From contig JAMOBJ010000013.1 of NCBI GenBank assembly GCA_039908095.1, forward strand, positions 16,821-80,820: 64,000 nucleotides of DNA, given 5' to 3'. Positions 41,409 through 50,910 of this stretch are shown here, one piece after another. The DNA comes from Nitrospirae bacterium YQR-1 (lineage in GTDB: Bacteria > Nitrospirota > Thermodesulfovibrionia > Thermodesulfovibrionales > Magnetobacteriaceae). The number at the start of each line of letters is the position of its first letter. Within the stretch, counting starts at the first letter, position 1. A program made the translations under genes and the position numbers. Under the pieces are notes generated by a model. The model was not told the origin of the DNA and searched no databases. It saw only the letters and a list, made by a program, of their open reading frames with translations.

Positions 41409-43004
41409 TTGCGCGGTAGTTTTAAACTCAAAGGCAAGGCCATAACATTTGTGTTTTGGTTTTTTATTATTCTGTCGCTGGCAATAAGACTTGTTAATAT
41501 AAACTCGCCCCTTTTTGACACCATTCATGCCTTCAGACAAACCCAGACCGCCATAACCATACAGACATTTGTCAGGGATGGAATTAAAGTTTTTAACTAT
41601 GAAACCCCACTGTTTGGCCCCCCGTGGAAGGTGCCTTTTGAGTTTCCGGTTTTTCAAATCACTGCCGCCGTGTTGGCTAAGTCAGGTATCGGCAATATTG
41701 ACACCGCTGGCAGAGTTACCAATATTTTCTTTTTTTATATTTCGGCATTGTTCTTATATCTGATTTTAAAAATTATTTTTAAAGAACATCTGCCACCAGT
41801 TTTTATTCTCTTTTATTACCTTTTTAATCCCTTTACAATCATCTGGAGCCGCACATGTATGATTGACTATTGCTCCGTTGCATTTTCCCTCGGGTTTTTA
41901 GTGTTTTTTATCAAATGGCTCGAAAATAAAAAAACTCTTTTTTCTTTAAATTTTTACATATCAATAGTCATGGGAATCTTTGCGTATTTAACCAAAATCA
42001 CCACTGTGTTAGCCTTCATTCCTGTGATGATTGGTTTCTCAGCATATTATGTTGTTGATAAACATATAGATAAAGGCTCCACCCTGCTGCCGGATGAACT
42101 CTCTGTAAAAACCGGAAAACTCATTGCTCTGCTATGTATTGTTTTTATAATTCCACTTGTTTTCGGTTACGGCTGGGTACTCTACACAGATTATGTAAAA
42201 AACGCTTCACCTTTTACTGTATGGCTAACCTCAAAAAATCTCACAGAGTGGAACTACGGCACTATCAGGCAAAGGCTTGAAACCGGCAACTGGTTAAAAG
42301 TCATAAAATCCTTACACAGCATAGTACCTGGATTTTTTATATTCTTTTTACCAATCGGTGTTTGGTACGCTCTGAGGGATAACAAAAAAATTGCACTGTT
42401 TTTTTTCTTCAGCTTCTTTGGGATTGTCTTTGAGATTTCCGTCTTTTTTAATCTCTTCACAATTCACGACTATTATCTGATGGCTGTAAGCCCGCTTGTG
42501 TCTGTAATCATTGGGTTTTCAGTTTATGCTTTTTTCTGTAAGTTAGTGCATAGAAAGAGGATTGTCCTTATTGCCTCCATTGTTATTATCACACTGACAA
42601 CGCTTCCTGATGTGTTAGCCCGCCTGACATTTCCACTTGTTCAAAACATATACCCGCCTAAAATAACCCTTCCTGATTTCATAAAAACCGTAACCGCTGA
42701 CAACGAATACGTAGTAATTGCCGATTTTGATTGGAATCCGAGGATTTTATACTATGCAGAACGAAAGGGTTTTATGTTGAGAGATAAGTACACACCGGAG
42801 ATGGGAGAGCTTTTTAAAAAGCATAATTTCACAACGATTTTAACTAGAACCTCCTACCCTGAGCTTATGTCAAACTGGAGATACAGTGTGGAGATTGAAT
42901 CAAAAGCTTTTAATTTGATGCGCTTTCACGTTTTTAAAGTAACTGACAGCCTTGAGACATTAAACAAGTGGAAACATCAGTACGGGTTTCTTAACATACA
43001 TTAG
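41409..43004 (+). CDS. Membrane glycosyltransferase, GT39/ArnT-like
   Basis: 531 residues with about ten membrane helices. The first loop has SPLFDTIHAFRQTQTAI, with the Asp and the RQ pair expected in polyprenyl-phosphate-sugar transferases (PMT_2/GT39/GT83). It should move a sugar from a lipid carrier onto a glycan, lipid A or protein on the periplasmic side. The C-terminal 90 residues form a soluble domain. Start is TTG with GTGGAGGAGAG upstream. First of the glycan-related genes. Confidence 0.75.
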   Translation: MRGSFKLKGKAITFVFWFFIILSLAIRLVNINSPLFDTIHAFRQTQTAITIQTFVRDGIKVFNYETPLFGPPWKVPFEFPVFQITAAVLAKSGIGNIDTAGRVTNIFFFYISALFLYLILKIIFKEHLPPVFILFYYLFNPFTIIWSRTCMIDYCSVAFSLGFLVFFIKWLENKKTLFSLNFYISIVMGIFAYLTKITTVLAFIPVMIGFSAYYVVDKHIDKGSTLLPDELSVKTGKLIALLCIVFIIPLVFGYGWVLYTDYVKNASPFTVWLTSKNLTEWNYGTIRQRLETGNWLKVIKSLHSIVPGFFIFFLPIGVWYALRDNKKIALFFFFSFFGIVFEISVFFNLFTIHDYYLMAVSPLVSVIIGFSVYAFFCKLVHRKRIVLIASIVIITLTTLPDVLARLTFPLVQNIYPPKITLPDFIKTVTADNEYVVIADFDWNPRILYYAERKGFMLRDKYTPEMGELFKKHNFTTILTRTSYPELMSNWRYSVEIESKAFNLMRFHVFKVTDSLETLNKWKHQYGFLNIH

Positions 43005-43027
43005 ATGTTGCTCAGTTCTTAAAGCAT

Positions 43028-43174
43028 TAATTCCAATTCTAATTCATTTGTCTAACTTTGTTGACTTCGTCACAAGCTCCTTGACGTAAGCTCCCTTAAA
43101 AGGGGAATCCCCTGTAAGGGGAGGTCACTTGTTCCCAGCCGCCTGCGTTTACTTTTGAATTAGAATTGGAATAA
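43028..43174. repeat. Dispersed palindromic repeat, complete copy R8
   Basis: The best complete type A copy: AATTCCAATTCTAATTCA at the left and TGAATTAGAATTGGAAT at the right form a perfect inverted repeat of about 17 nt, with the AAAAGGGGAATCCCC...GTAAGGGGA inner hairpin. It fills most of the gap between the GT39-like and DUF169 genes. No open reading frame. Confidence 0.85.
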
Positions 43175-43299
43175 CATGTTTTTTCTATAATTTTTAGACA
43201 ATGTTGTATAGTTTTTTTGGTAAGTCTGTTCGTTTCATTGATTATTAATAAATAAATATTTTAAAATGCTTCTGAGTTAATAAAAACCAGTGGGCGGAT

Positions 43300-44169
43300 A
43301 TGATGAACAATAAAGAAATACAAAACATCCTTATGAATGAGTTAAGGCTCATGCACTATCCTGTAGCAGTAAAATTTTTTTTTAATGATTTAGAGCTTGA
43401 GGATTTCAAGGATAATGTTTCTTACCATATACCGGTTCATCCGATAACATTTTGTCAGTTTGAAATCGGATCGAGAATGAAAGGGCAAACTGTCCTGGGG
43501 ACAAAGGAAACTCTGGGCTGTGCAAATGCTCGCTATATATTTGGTTGGAAATCTTTAGATGATGCTGAAATTAAAACCCATCTGAAATACACCAAAGATA
43601 TGCAGCAGGCGGAAAGATTTATAAAAACAAAACCACGTTTACCGGAAGGACAACTTAAGGCTTTTGCCGTTTCACCACTGGCGGAGTCTTACTTTAAGCC
43701 TGATGTCGTTCATTTCTATTGCGACAACATGCAAGCATATCACCTTGTTGTTGACTATATGGCGGCTATGGACGTTCATCCACTCAGACCGTCTCTGACA
43801 ATGAACTCATCAGCTTGCGGAGGCTCTGTGTTTTCTTATAATGAAAACACGTTAAATATGCTGACAGCGTGCAGCGGCAGCTATAACTCAGGAAAAACCG
43901 AACGAGGTGAAATAAATGTCATGATTCCCGGCGGCCACATAGAGCACACTACTCAGAGGCTCTTAGACAGAAAGAATCTCTGTGGCAGCTCATCCGTTAC
44001 AAGACCGGGGGATCTGTTCCCCGGTGCCGATGTCTGTAAAAACTGTCCACTTATTATATGTGTTAAATCTAATACCAAGTTGCAGTCAGAAGTAAACACA
44101 GGCGGCAAGGAGAAAGCGACGCCTCCCCTCATAGGGGATTCCCCTGGGGAGACGCCCCGGAGCTTTTGA
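43300..44169 (+). CDS. DUF169 family protein with repeat-derived C-terminus
   Basis: 289 residues. DUF169 landmarks: HYPVAVKFFF, CQFEIGSRMKGQTVLGTKETLGCANARYIFGW (in parts), PDVVHFYCDNMQAYHLV, NSSACGGSVFSYN and a Cys pair (CKNCPLIIC) near residue 248. The conserved cysteines hint at metal or cofactor binding; function is unknown. From about residue 257 (SNTKLQSEVNTGG...) the frame runs into palindromic repeat R9, so the last 33 residues are encoded by the repeat and the natural stop has been lost. Confidence 0.8.
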   Translation: MMNNKEIQNILMNELRLMHYPVAVKFFFNDLELEDFKDNVSYHIPVHPITFCQFEIGSRMKGQTVLGTKETLGCANARYIFGWKSLDDAEIKTHLKYTKDMQQAERFIKTKPRLPEGQLKAFAVSPLAESYFKPDVVHFYCDNMQAYHLVVDYMAAMDVHPLRPSLTMNSSACGGSVFSYNENTLNMLTACSGSYNSGKTERGEINVMIPGGHIEHTTQRLLDRKNLCGSSSVTRPGDLFPGADVCKNCPLIICVKSNTKLQSEVNTGGKEKATPPLIGDSPGETPRSF

Positions 44170-44211
44170 CAAAGCCAACGAAGTTAGACGATTGAATGCA
44201 ACTTGGTATAA
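44071..44211. repeat. Dispersed palindromic repeat, copy R9, inside the DUF169 reading frame
   Basis: Type B ends AATACCAAGTTGCAGTCAG and TGAATGCAACTTGGTATA, complete core with CCTCCCCTCATAGGGGATTCCCC. The first 99 nt are translated as the C-terminus of the DUF169 protein. Insertion point lies right after the conserved CKNCPLIICVK segment. Confidence 0.85.
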
Positions 44212-44284
44212 GGATAAAAAAGGATAACGGCGCTGCCAAACACCTCCGGTATAATAAGCAGCTAAACCCCTTAGAATAACTAAC

Positions 44285-45163
44285 TTACTCAGTTGATGGT
44301 GTTTCAGAAGGAATCGGCTTTGGCGGCAACTGAAGAGTAATGACACTTCCCTTCTGCCCGTAACCCTCAAGCTCTTTGCCGTCAAAAACGATTTTGACGC
44401 CTCCGGCATTACCAAGTTTTAATATGAAATTATCATCGGCTACCCATTGTACCGTCTCCATCGGTTTAAGAAACATCTGTTTTGATTCTTTGCCGTCAAT
44501 CTTGACACTCAACCATGTTAAATCCGACGCCTTAAGGGTAAGAGTATGCTGTTTCGTGCCGGATGCAACATCAGCAGTGACAGCTGCCGGTTGTGGAGAC
44601 GGAGATGGTTCTGTTACCGTGGTTTGTGCTAACAATGCAGTTGTACCATTATCTGACTGAGCAGCAGCCGGTTGCGCCGGCAAAGAGGTGTTGTCTGTTT
44701 GTGATGAATTCACAGTGTCCAGAAATTGCCGGATATTTGTTGATATCCTGCTAAAAAAATCTATCTTTAGTCCCGGAGTTTGAATGTTTTTATTAAATAT
44801 AAAAAAAATGGCTGCTGCTGCAAACAGAATTATCGCTGCTAAAATATACTTATATGATTTTGCCGGTTTGACGGAATTACCCTTAACAGGATTAAACTCA
44901 GTGTTTTGGGTGACGCTGGTACCAACATCCGAGGTTTGTTTTAATTGTTCATGGTATATTTTTAGTCCATCCGATGGGTCTACACCCAGAGCTTTAAGGT
45001 ATGTCTGTATGTGGCCTTTAATATAAGTCTCGCCTGGAATATTACTAAAATCGTCTTTTTCCAGTGCGATAAGGTAAGAGCGCCGAATACGGGTTCTTTT
45101 TGACATATCCTCAATGGAAACCCCAGCTTCTATACGTACTTTGGTTAAGTACTCGCCTATCAA
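44285..45163 (-). CDS. RodZ-like HTH/transmembrane protein
   Basis: 292 residues. An N-terminal Xre-type HTH (YLTKVRIEAGVSIEDMSKRTRI, then LEKDDFSNIPGETYIKGHIQTYLKALGVD; read as parts) is followed by one membrane helix at about 105-124, a Ser/Pro/Thr/Gln-rich linker and a C-terminal beta domain (DUF4115-like, WLSVKIDGKE...). This is the RodZ layout, which anchors MreB and controls cell shape. Many non-enteric members have this plan. No mre genes are nearby. Confidence 0.8.
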   Translation of the reverse strand: MIGEYLTKVRIEAGVSIEDMSKRTRIRRSYLIALEKDDFSNIPGETYIKGHIQTYLKALGVDPSDGLKIYHEQLKQTSDVGTSVTQNTEFNPVKGNSVKPAKSYKYILAAIILFAAAAIFFIFNKNIQTPGLKIDFFSRISTNIRQFLDTVNSSQTDNTSLPAQPAAAQSDNGTTALLAQTTVTEPSPSPQPAAVTADVASGTKQHTLTLKASDLTWLSVKIDGKESKQMFLKPMETVQWVADDNFILKLGNAGGVKIVFDGKELEGYGQKGSVITLQLPPKPIPSETPSTE

Positions 45164-45295
45164 CCCAACTGCACCTCAGTAAGAATTTGACTAAATAACA
45201 CTACTATTAAGAAAACACATATCATCAAAGAAAATCAAGTGTGCATGTAAAATAAAAAGACAGGTTCTGTACATCCCAAACAAATCTATTCAGCG

Positions 45296-45446
45296 TAATT
45301 CCAATTTTAATTCAAAAGTAAACGCAGGCGGCTGGGAACAAGCGACGCCTCGTTACTCTTTTGACTGCTACTTGGTATTAGGGGAGACGCCCCGGAGCTT
45401 GTGACTAAGCCAACAAAGTTAGACAAATGAATTAGAATTGGAATAA
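45296..45446. repeat. Dispersed palindromic repeat, recombinant copy R10
   Basis: Type A ends outside (AATTCCAATTTTAATTC and GAATTAGAATTGGAAT), but the middle holds CGTTACTCTTTTGACTGC followed by TACTTGGTATTA, an inverted type B end with its adjoining core. It looks like a recombinant between, or nesting of, two copies. Confidence 0.75.
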
Positions 45447-45469
45447 GAGAGAAACTACCTTTAACGTTA

Positions 45470-45478
45470 TGTTATAAT
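45470..45478 (+). promoter_or_regulatory. Extended -10 promoter of the Crp/Fnr gene
   Basis: TG-T-TATAAT is a perfect extended -10, 33 nt before the ATG. No good -35 is present, as usual for extended -10 promoters. Confidence 0.5.
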
Positions 45479-45510
45479 ATGACACCAAGGGAAGGTATAA
45501 AAGGTATGAG

Positions 45511-46200
45511 ATGAAATATCAGGTTGAAAATAAACCAGGCAAAAGCATTAAGTTTGAGACTAATCCTCTGTTTTCATCAGTAATGGATACGCAACTCATC
45601 TCTTTACGTAAACAGTCCAGGCCGTTTAATTTAAAAAAAGAAGAGACCCTGTACATGCAGGGCCTGGAGTCAAAGTCTGTATTTTTTTTAGAGAGCGGTT
45701 ACGTAAAACTCTCAAAACTGAATCATGACGGCAGGATTTTTATTCTTGATGTGGTTGAGCCCGGGGAGTTCTTCGGTGAACTGGCGCTGGCAGGGGAAAA
45801 AGAGAGAAGCACATCTGCAGAGGTTATCGAGGATTGCTCAGGTATTGAAATAAAGAAAGAGGTTTTTGAGACTTTCCTGAAATCTATACCTGATTTGGCA
45901 ATTAAACTTATCCAGATGATTGGCGACAAAAGGCTCAACACGGAAAACATGCTGCAAAATATGATATTTATGGACATTGAGACCCGCATCGTCTCCCTGC
46001 TGCTAAAATATGCCGATGGTGATACTGTTAAAATCTCAATGACTCACCAGGAAATGGCAGATATGACCGGTTCCACCAGAGTTTCAGTCTCAAGAACAAT
46101 TATAAAGTTCAGAAACAACGGATTAATAGAGACAACAGGAGACCGCATAAAGCTAAAAAATCTTAAAAAATTACATGGATATCTGGAACATTCCCATTAA
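45511..46200 (+). CDS. Crp/Fnr-family transcription regulator
   Basis: 229 residues. Cyclic-nucleotide-type beta barrel (FFLESGYVKLSKLNHDGR, VEPGEFFGELALAGEKER), dimer helix, and a C-terminal HTH (MTHQEMADMTGSTRVSVSRTI). No Fnr-type cysteine cluster is present at the N-terminus, so it is not a classical oxygen sensor. The phosphate-binding Arg of true Crp is not evident (GELALAGEKERSTSAEV), so its ligand is unknown. Tail overlaps the convergent rfbG by 4 nt. Confidence 0.85.
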   Translation: MKYQVENKPGKSIKFETNPLFSSVMDTQLISLRKQSRPFNLKKEETLYMQGLESKSVFFLESGYVKLSKLNHDGRIFILDVVEPGEFFGELALAGEKERSTSAEVIEDCSGIEIKKEVFETFLKSIPDLAIKLIQMIGDKRLNTENMLQNMIFMDIETRIVSLLLKYADGDTVKISMTHQEMADMTGSTRVSVSRTIIKFRNNGLIETTGDRIKLKNLKKLHGYLEHSH

Positions 46201-47279
46201 AGTGCATAGGCAAGATTACGGGCTTTTGCATCTTTTACATACTCATACAGGTCATTATGGCTAAGCACAACGTTTTTCTCGTAATAGTCAACATACCACG
46301 AAATGGTTCTCCGAAGCGTTGTCTCAATACTCCAGACACTGCTCCACGCCAGCTCTGCCGCTGCCTTTGAGCAGTCAAGTTTCAGATAATCCACCTCGGC
46401 AAGCCAGTCAACAGGGCGTATTTCGCAGGAAATTATACTCCATGATTTTCTTGCCATCTCTATTAATTCCATGACGGTCAGATAGCTGTTGTTATCAGGG
46501 CCGAAATTCCATGGGCAGGCAAATTCCCTCCTTCCTGCAAGTAGTTGTGCTCCCAATGTAAGATAACCGGAGAGTGGCTCAAGCACATGTTGCCACGGAC
46601 GCACCGAGGCAGGTTTCCTTATGTAAATGGTGTCGTTTTCTATTGTTGCCCTGACAATATCCGGAATAAGCCTGAATTCAGACCAGTCCCCTCCGCCTAT
46701 AACATTGCCGGCACGTGCGCTTGCCACAAAAGGAGTTTTGTTTTCAGTATCGGAAAAAAAAGACCTTCTATAAGAGGCGGTAATGAGCTCGGCACAGCCC
46801 TTGGAAGCACTATATGGGTCATGTCCGCCCATTTCGTCCATTTCTCTGTAGCTCCATACCCAGTGCTTACTCTCATAGCACTTGTCGCTGGTTATGATTA
46901 CTACTGCCTTAATGCTCTTTATATGCCGGCATGTTTCAAGCACGTTTACAGTTCCCATTACATTAGTTTCCAGAGTCTCAACTGGATTTATGTACGACGG
47001 GCCGACAAGGGCCTGTGCGGCAAGGTGAAAAACTATCTCCGGCTCAAAAGCGCTAAATGCCTCATTCAGAGCCACCCTGTCCCTGATATCTCCTTTAATT
47101 GATGCAATGTCTAAGCTAAGAAGGTCAAAGTGATTGGGGTTGGTTGGCGGCGGGAGGGCATATCCGCTAACTATTGCACCAAGCTCCTTTAACCACAAAC
47201 ACAGCCATGACCCCTTAAAACCGGTATGTCCGGTTACCATCACACGTCTATCTCTGTAAAGTCCGCTAAAAATATCCAT
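46197..47279 (-). CDS. rfbG: CDP-glucose 4,6-dehydratase
   Basis: 360 residues, extended SDR. NAD-binding TGHTGFKGSWL near the N-terminus, HLAAQALVGPSY, a Ser/Thr-containing TSDKCYE and the catalytic YSASKGCAE, plus the PWQHVLEPLSGYL region typical of this subgroup. It converts CDP-glucose to the 4-keto-6-deoxy sugar for 3,6-dideoxyhexose or related surface sugars. The usual partner rfbF and downstream ddh genes are not in the window, so this is a separated member of a sugar pathway. Confidence 0.9.
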   Translation of the reverse strand: MDIFSGLYRDRRVMVTGHTGFKGSWLCLWLKELGAIVSGYALPPPTNPNHFDLLSLDIASIKGDIRDRVALNEAFSAFEPEIVFHLAAQALVGPSYINPVETLETNVMGTVNVLETCRHIKSIKAVVIITSDKCYESKHWVWSYREMDEMGGHDPYSASKGCAELITASYRRSFFSDTENKTPFVASARAGNVIGGGDWSEFRLIPDIVRATIENDTIYIRKPASVRPWQHVLEPLSGYLTLGAQLLAGRREFACPWNFGPDNNSYLTVMELIEMARKSWSIISCEIRPVDWLAEVDYLKLDCSKAAAELAWSSVWSIETTLRRTISWYVDYYEKNVVLSHNDLYEYVKDAKARNLAYAL

Positions 47280-47524
47280 TTTCTACAATACCTCCCACAA
47301 CTTCCAGGTGAATTGCCGATATTTCATTGCACTTAATACCCTCAACGCTATGTAGCTCTGATTATAACATTAACAGGGGTGAACTTAATAGACAGAAAAA
47401 TCCATAATTTGATTTTTTAAAAAAAATGTGTTATTTTAATTCAAATCGCCATGGCTGCTACTCACTTAGAATAAGAAAAACTTTTTAAACAAAAATGTGT
47501 TATTTGTAAAAATGAATACTCAAA

Positions 47525-48514
47525 ATGACAGACGGCAATAAATACAATAAAACATCAGACAATAAAGACAACAAAGGGAAACAGAGGATTGCCGTTGTTA
47601 TACCGGCGTATAAGGTTAGTGCTAATATAATAGGTGTGTTATCAACTATACCGGCAGAGGTAGATGAGATTATCGTTGTTGATGACAGATGCCCTGAAAA
47701 TTCCGGTAAAAGCGCGGAGTTAACGGCTGATAAGAGAGTAACCGTTATTTATAACACTAAGAACATGGGTGTAGGGGGTGCAGTTGTTGAGGGTTATAAA
47801 AAGGCGCTGCAACTGGATTGCACAGTCATAGTTAAAATGGACGGAGATGGCCAGATGGACCCCGTGTATCTGAATGATTTAATTACGCCCATTGTTGATG
47901 GCTGTGCCGATTATTCAAAAGGTAATAGGTTTTTTGATTTTAAAGCGTTAAAGACCATGCCGGTTATTCGTCTTTTAGGCAATAGTGCTTTGTCTTTTGC
48001 GGTTAAATTGACATCAGGGTATTGGAACATAGCAGATCCCACAAACGGCTACACTGCCATATTATCTGAAACCCTGAGAAAACTCGACCTTAAAAAAATA
48101 TCCACCGGCTACTTCTTTGAATCCAGTATGTTGATAAATTTAAATATTATCAATGCCGTTGTTGCTGACGTTAGTATTCCGGCAAAATATGGCGATGAGG
48201 AGAGCTCACTTTCTGTTACAAAAGTGCTTCTGAGTTTCCCGCCAAAACTCCTGTCAGGACTAATGAGACGCCTTTTATTAAAATACCTTATCTATGATTT
48301 TAACATGGCATCGGTGTATATGCTTCTTGGGATTCCGATGTTTCTGTTTGCCCTGGCCCTTGGTCTCTATGAATGGGCACAGTCCTCCCTTACGGGCCTT
48401 GTCAGATCCCCAGGCACAATTATGCTTGTAGCGTTGCCAATAATTGTATCATTTCAGATGCTCCTTCAGGCCGTAAATATTGATATTTCATCAGTGCCAA
48501 AGAGGCGGTGTTGA
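47525..48514 (+). CDS. Family 2 glycosyltransferase (DPM1/polyprenol-phosphate type)
   Basis: 329 residues. After a polar N-terminus (NKYNKTSDNKDNKGK) comes the GT2 fold: VVIPAYKVSANI, IIVVDDRCPE, NMGVGGAVVEGYK, and KMDGDGQMDP as the DxD metal site. The C-terminus has two membrane helices (about 258-282, 298-320), so it may act on a lipid-linked acceptor. Overlaps the next GT2 gene by 7 nt. Confidence 0.85.
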   Translation: MTDGNKYNKTSDNKDNKGKQRIAVVIPAYKVSANIIGVLSTIPAEVDEIIVVDDRCPENSGKSAELTADKRVTVIYNTKNMGVGGAVVEGYKKALQLDCTVIVKMDGDGQMDPVYLNDLITPIVDGCADYSKGNRFFDFKALKTMPVIRLLGNSALSFAVKLTSGYWNIADPTNGYTAILSETLRKLDLKKISTGYFFESSMLINLNIINAVVADVSIPAKYGDEESSLSVTKVLLSFPPKLLSGLMRRLLLKYLIYDFNMASVYMLLGIPMFLFALALGLYEWAQSSLTGLVRSPGTIMLVALPIIVSFQMLLQAVNIDISSVPKRRC

Positions 48515-49521
48515 AAGACGCAGCTGTTACTGTCATAATCCCCAATTACAACGGAAAGGCGTATCTTAGTGACTGTTTGAACTCTTTAAGAAATCAGACT
48601 TTTAAAGATTTCGAAATAATTGTAGTTGATAACGGCTCAACCGATGGCTCTGTTGAGCTGATAAAGCAGGTTTTTCCAGAAGTAACACTGATTATATTTA
48701 ACGAAAACACCGGATTTTCCCATGCCTGTAATGCAGCAATTAAAGCCTCAGAAAGTCCTTTTGTCGCTCTTTTAAATAATGATACTGAGGTCTCACCACA
48801 GTGGCTTAAGGTGCTTTTTGAATCAATGCATGGAAGTAAAAACACAGGCATGGCGGCCTCTAAAATTCTGCTTGATAAGATGACAATAGATTCCACGGGA
48901 ATGTTGATTTACCCTGATGGAATAGGAAGGCAAAGGGGCAGGGGAGAGACCGATACAGGGCAGTATGACGATAAAACGGATGTTCTTTACCCAAGCGGCT
49001 GTGCCTGTTTGCTCAGGCGTAAAATGCTTGATGAAACCGGACTTTTCGATGAGGATTTCTTTGCCTATTGCGAGGATGTCGATCTCGGGCTAAGGGGAAG
49101 GCTTGCCGGCTGGTTGGCAGTTTTCTGCCCTGATGCCGTGGTTTACCACAAGTATTCCGAAACAGGCGGCAAGTACTCAGAGTTTAAGGCTTTCCTTGTG
49201 GAGAGAAACAGAATCTGGGTGGCCGTCAAAAATTTTCCTCTGCAATTTTTGCTGAAAGTGCCTCTTTACACGTTTAAAAGATATATCTGGCAGATGTATT
49301 CCATCGCAACTAAAAGGGGAAGCACTGCAAGATTTGCCGGGGGAGTAAGTGCATCCGGCATGGCTGCCGTCTTTTTAAAAGCATATAGTTCTGCTGCTGT
49401 AAAAATCCCCTCGATGCTAAAAAAAAGAATGTTTTTTAAAAGAAGAATCACGGCACTGGAGTTTTCAAATATGCTAAAAAAACACGAGGTTTCGGCGTCG
49501 GAGTTAATTCTGAAAGATTGA
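48508..49521 (+). CDS. Family 2 glycosyltransferase (rhamnosyltransferase-like)
   Basis: 337 residues: VTVIIPNYNGKAYL, IIVVDNGSTDGSVE, ENTGFSHACNAAI, LLNNDTEVSPQW (DxD-like NDTE), and FFAYCEDVDLGLRGRLAGW (catalytic ED). Resembles rhamnosyl/WbbL-type O-antigen transferases. Starts GTG at 48508 or TTG at 48511 inside the previous gene's end, so it is translationally coupled. Sugar and acceptor unknown. Confidence 0.85.
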   Translation: MLKDAAVTVIIPNYNGKAYLSDCLNSLRNQTFKDFEIIVVDNGSTDGSVELIKQVFPEVTLIIFNENTGFSHACNAAIKASESPFVALLNNDTEVSPQWLKVLFESMHGSKNTGMAASKILLDKMTIDSTGMLIYPDGIGRQRGRGETDTGQYDDKTDVLYPSGCACLLRRKMLDETGLFDEDFFAYCEDVDLGLRGRLAGWLAVFCPDAVVYHKYSETGGKYSEFKAFLVERNRIWVAVKNFPLQFLLKVPLYTFKRYIWQMYSIATKRGSTARFAGGVSASGMAAVFLKAYSSAAVKIPSMLKKRMFFKRRITALEFSNMLKKHEVSASELILKD

Positions 49522-49550
49522 TAATGAACATGGCTGCCGGCAAGCCTGTC

Positions 49551-50882
49551 TTATTCCAATGACATACTACCCTTTTTAAGAACAAGGTTAATTCGTTTGT
49601 CTATCCACATTATATCCCACCACTGGACCGGGTTTACATATACGCCGTGGCACAGAATTGCAAAGTGCAGGTGGTCTCCACCGGCAAATCCTGTCATACC
49701 GCTTTTTGCAATTATACTGCCTTTTGTAACCTTGTCTCCCTCTTTCACCAAAATCGAGGAAAGATGACCGTAAAGGCTCATAAGGCCAAGGCCGTGGTCA
49801 ATTATTATGGTGTTGCCGTAAATTCCAAGATTACCGGCAAATTGGACAATACCTGTGTTTGAGGCAGGAACCGGGGAGTTAGCCAGAGAGGCCAGATCAA
49901 AGCCCATATGGCGGCTGCCGCTTATTATCTTTCCGCCATACTCATATGACCTTATATCTCCAAAATGGGCAAAGACCTTTGTGTTTTTCATTTGAATAAA
50001 AGCACCCTGCCAAAGGATTTCACTTACACTCTTAGATGTCAATTCCTTTATTTTAGCTTCATTTTCCGCTCTCCAAACCTCGTTAACTTTTTTAAACGCA
50101 TCAACCGGCTCCACCTCCCCCTCAGTAAGTCCTAAAAGCGTAAACACCTGCCTTTTAATAAAATCATCGGATATTTTTAACACGTCTTTCTTAAATACCG
50201 TGGGCTTAAATATGGTTTTAACACCCGTCATGACAACATTTCCGGCATCATCCTCTGCGACGGCATTTATAGGGATGGTCTCCTTATAATCCACATCAAG
50301 GGGGTAAATACAAAAGTAGTGGTTCTTGTTTTTGAAAATTGAATTTACTGCAGGATACGTTTTATCTCCAATTTTAACATAAACTGAATCTGCCCCTGTG
50401 GCCTCTGCCAGCACCGCAGTGGCTGAACCCAGATCAGTTATATATGATGAGTCAAGTACGGATAGCACCGGAGCAACGGTGTCAATAACCGCCTCAAACT
50501 GTTTTTCAGTCTTTGAAAACAAACCGCTTTTTACTGTGAGTTTTATGGAAGCTGTACCGTCTTTAATATCCAACTTTTTAGGTTCGACTTTAAGCAGATA
50601 CTCTGCTGTTTTCCCCCCTGGTTTACTTAACGGAAGCAGTTCCTTAGTGATATTACCCTGTGATATTGTTATCATGACAGATTTCAGTGCTGATTTGCTC
50701 TCTATTTTTATAGGAATTTCTTTTTTACGCGGTAGTTTTTCCAGACCCTCAATTCCTGAAATTACAGGGGGTTTAGTGCTTATGAAAGTTATAAGTGAAA
50801 AACCCGCCAGAGATATACCTATAATGCCCAATAGGTAATAAAAATATTTTAATGTGCCTTGTTTAGTTTCATTTCTAAACAC
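49551..50882 (-). CDS. M23-family peptidase (LytM-type), membrane-anchored
   Basis: 443 residues. One N-terminal membrane helix (about 12-31), a long beta-rich middle (two Ig-like segments, about 38-215) and a C-terminal M23 domain: RHMGFDLAS (zinc ligands His and Asp), LYGHLSS, and GDHLHFAIL. It should cut peptidoglycan cross-links or act as an amidase activator. Sits immediately after ntrX on the same strand (28 nt gap), suggesting envelope function under NtrYX control. Confidence 0.85.
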   Translation of the reverse strand: MFRNETKQGTLKYFYYLLGIIGISLAGFSLITFISTKPPVISGIEGLEKLPRKKEIPIKIESKSALKSVMITISQGNITKELLPLSKPGGKTAEYLLKVEPKKLDIKDGTASIKLTVKSGLFSKTEKQFEAVIDTVAPVLSVLDSSYITDLGSATAVLAEATGADSVYVKIGDKTYPAVNSIFKNKNHYFCIYPLDVDYKETIPINAVAEDDAGNVVMTGVKTIFKPTVFKKDVLKISDDFIKRQVFTLLGLTEGEVEPVDAFKKVNEVWRAENEAKIKELTSKSVSEILWQGAFIQMKNTKVFAHFGDIRSYEYGGKIISGSRHMGFDLASLANSPVPASNTGIVQFAGNLGIYGNTIIIDHGLGLMSLYGHLSSILVKEGDKVTKGSIIAKSGMTGFAGGDHLHFAILCHGVYVNPVQWWDIMWIDKRINLVLKKGSMSLE

Positions 50883-50910
50883 TATATTTTTCTCCTTATT
50901 ATTAAATTTC

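Noticed and set aside
41256..41657. 133-codon minus-strand frame over the start of the GT39-like gene
   Set aside because: Antisense to a strong membrane protein frame; no RBS.
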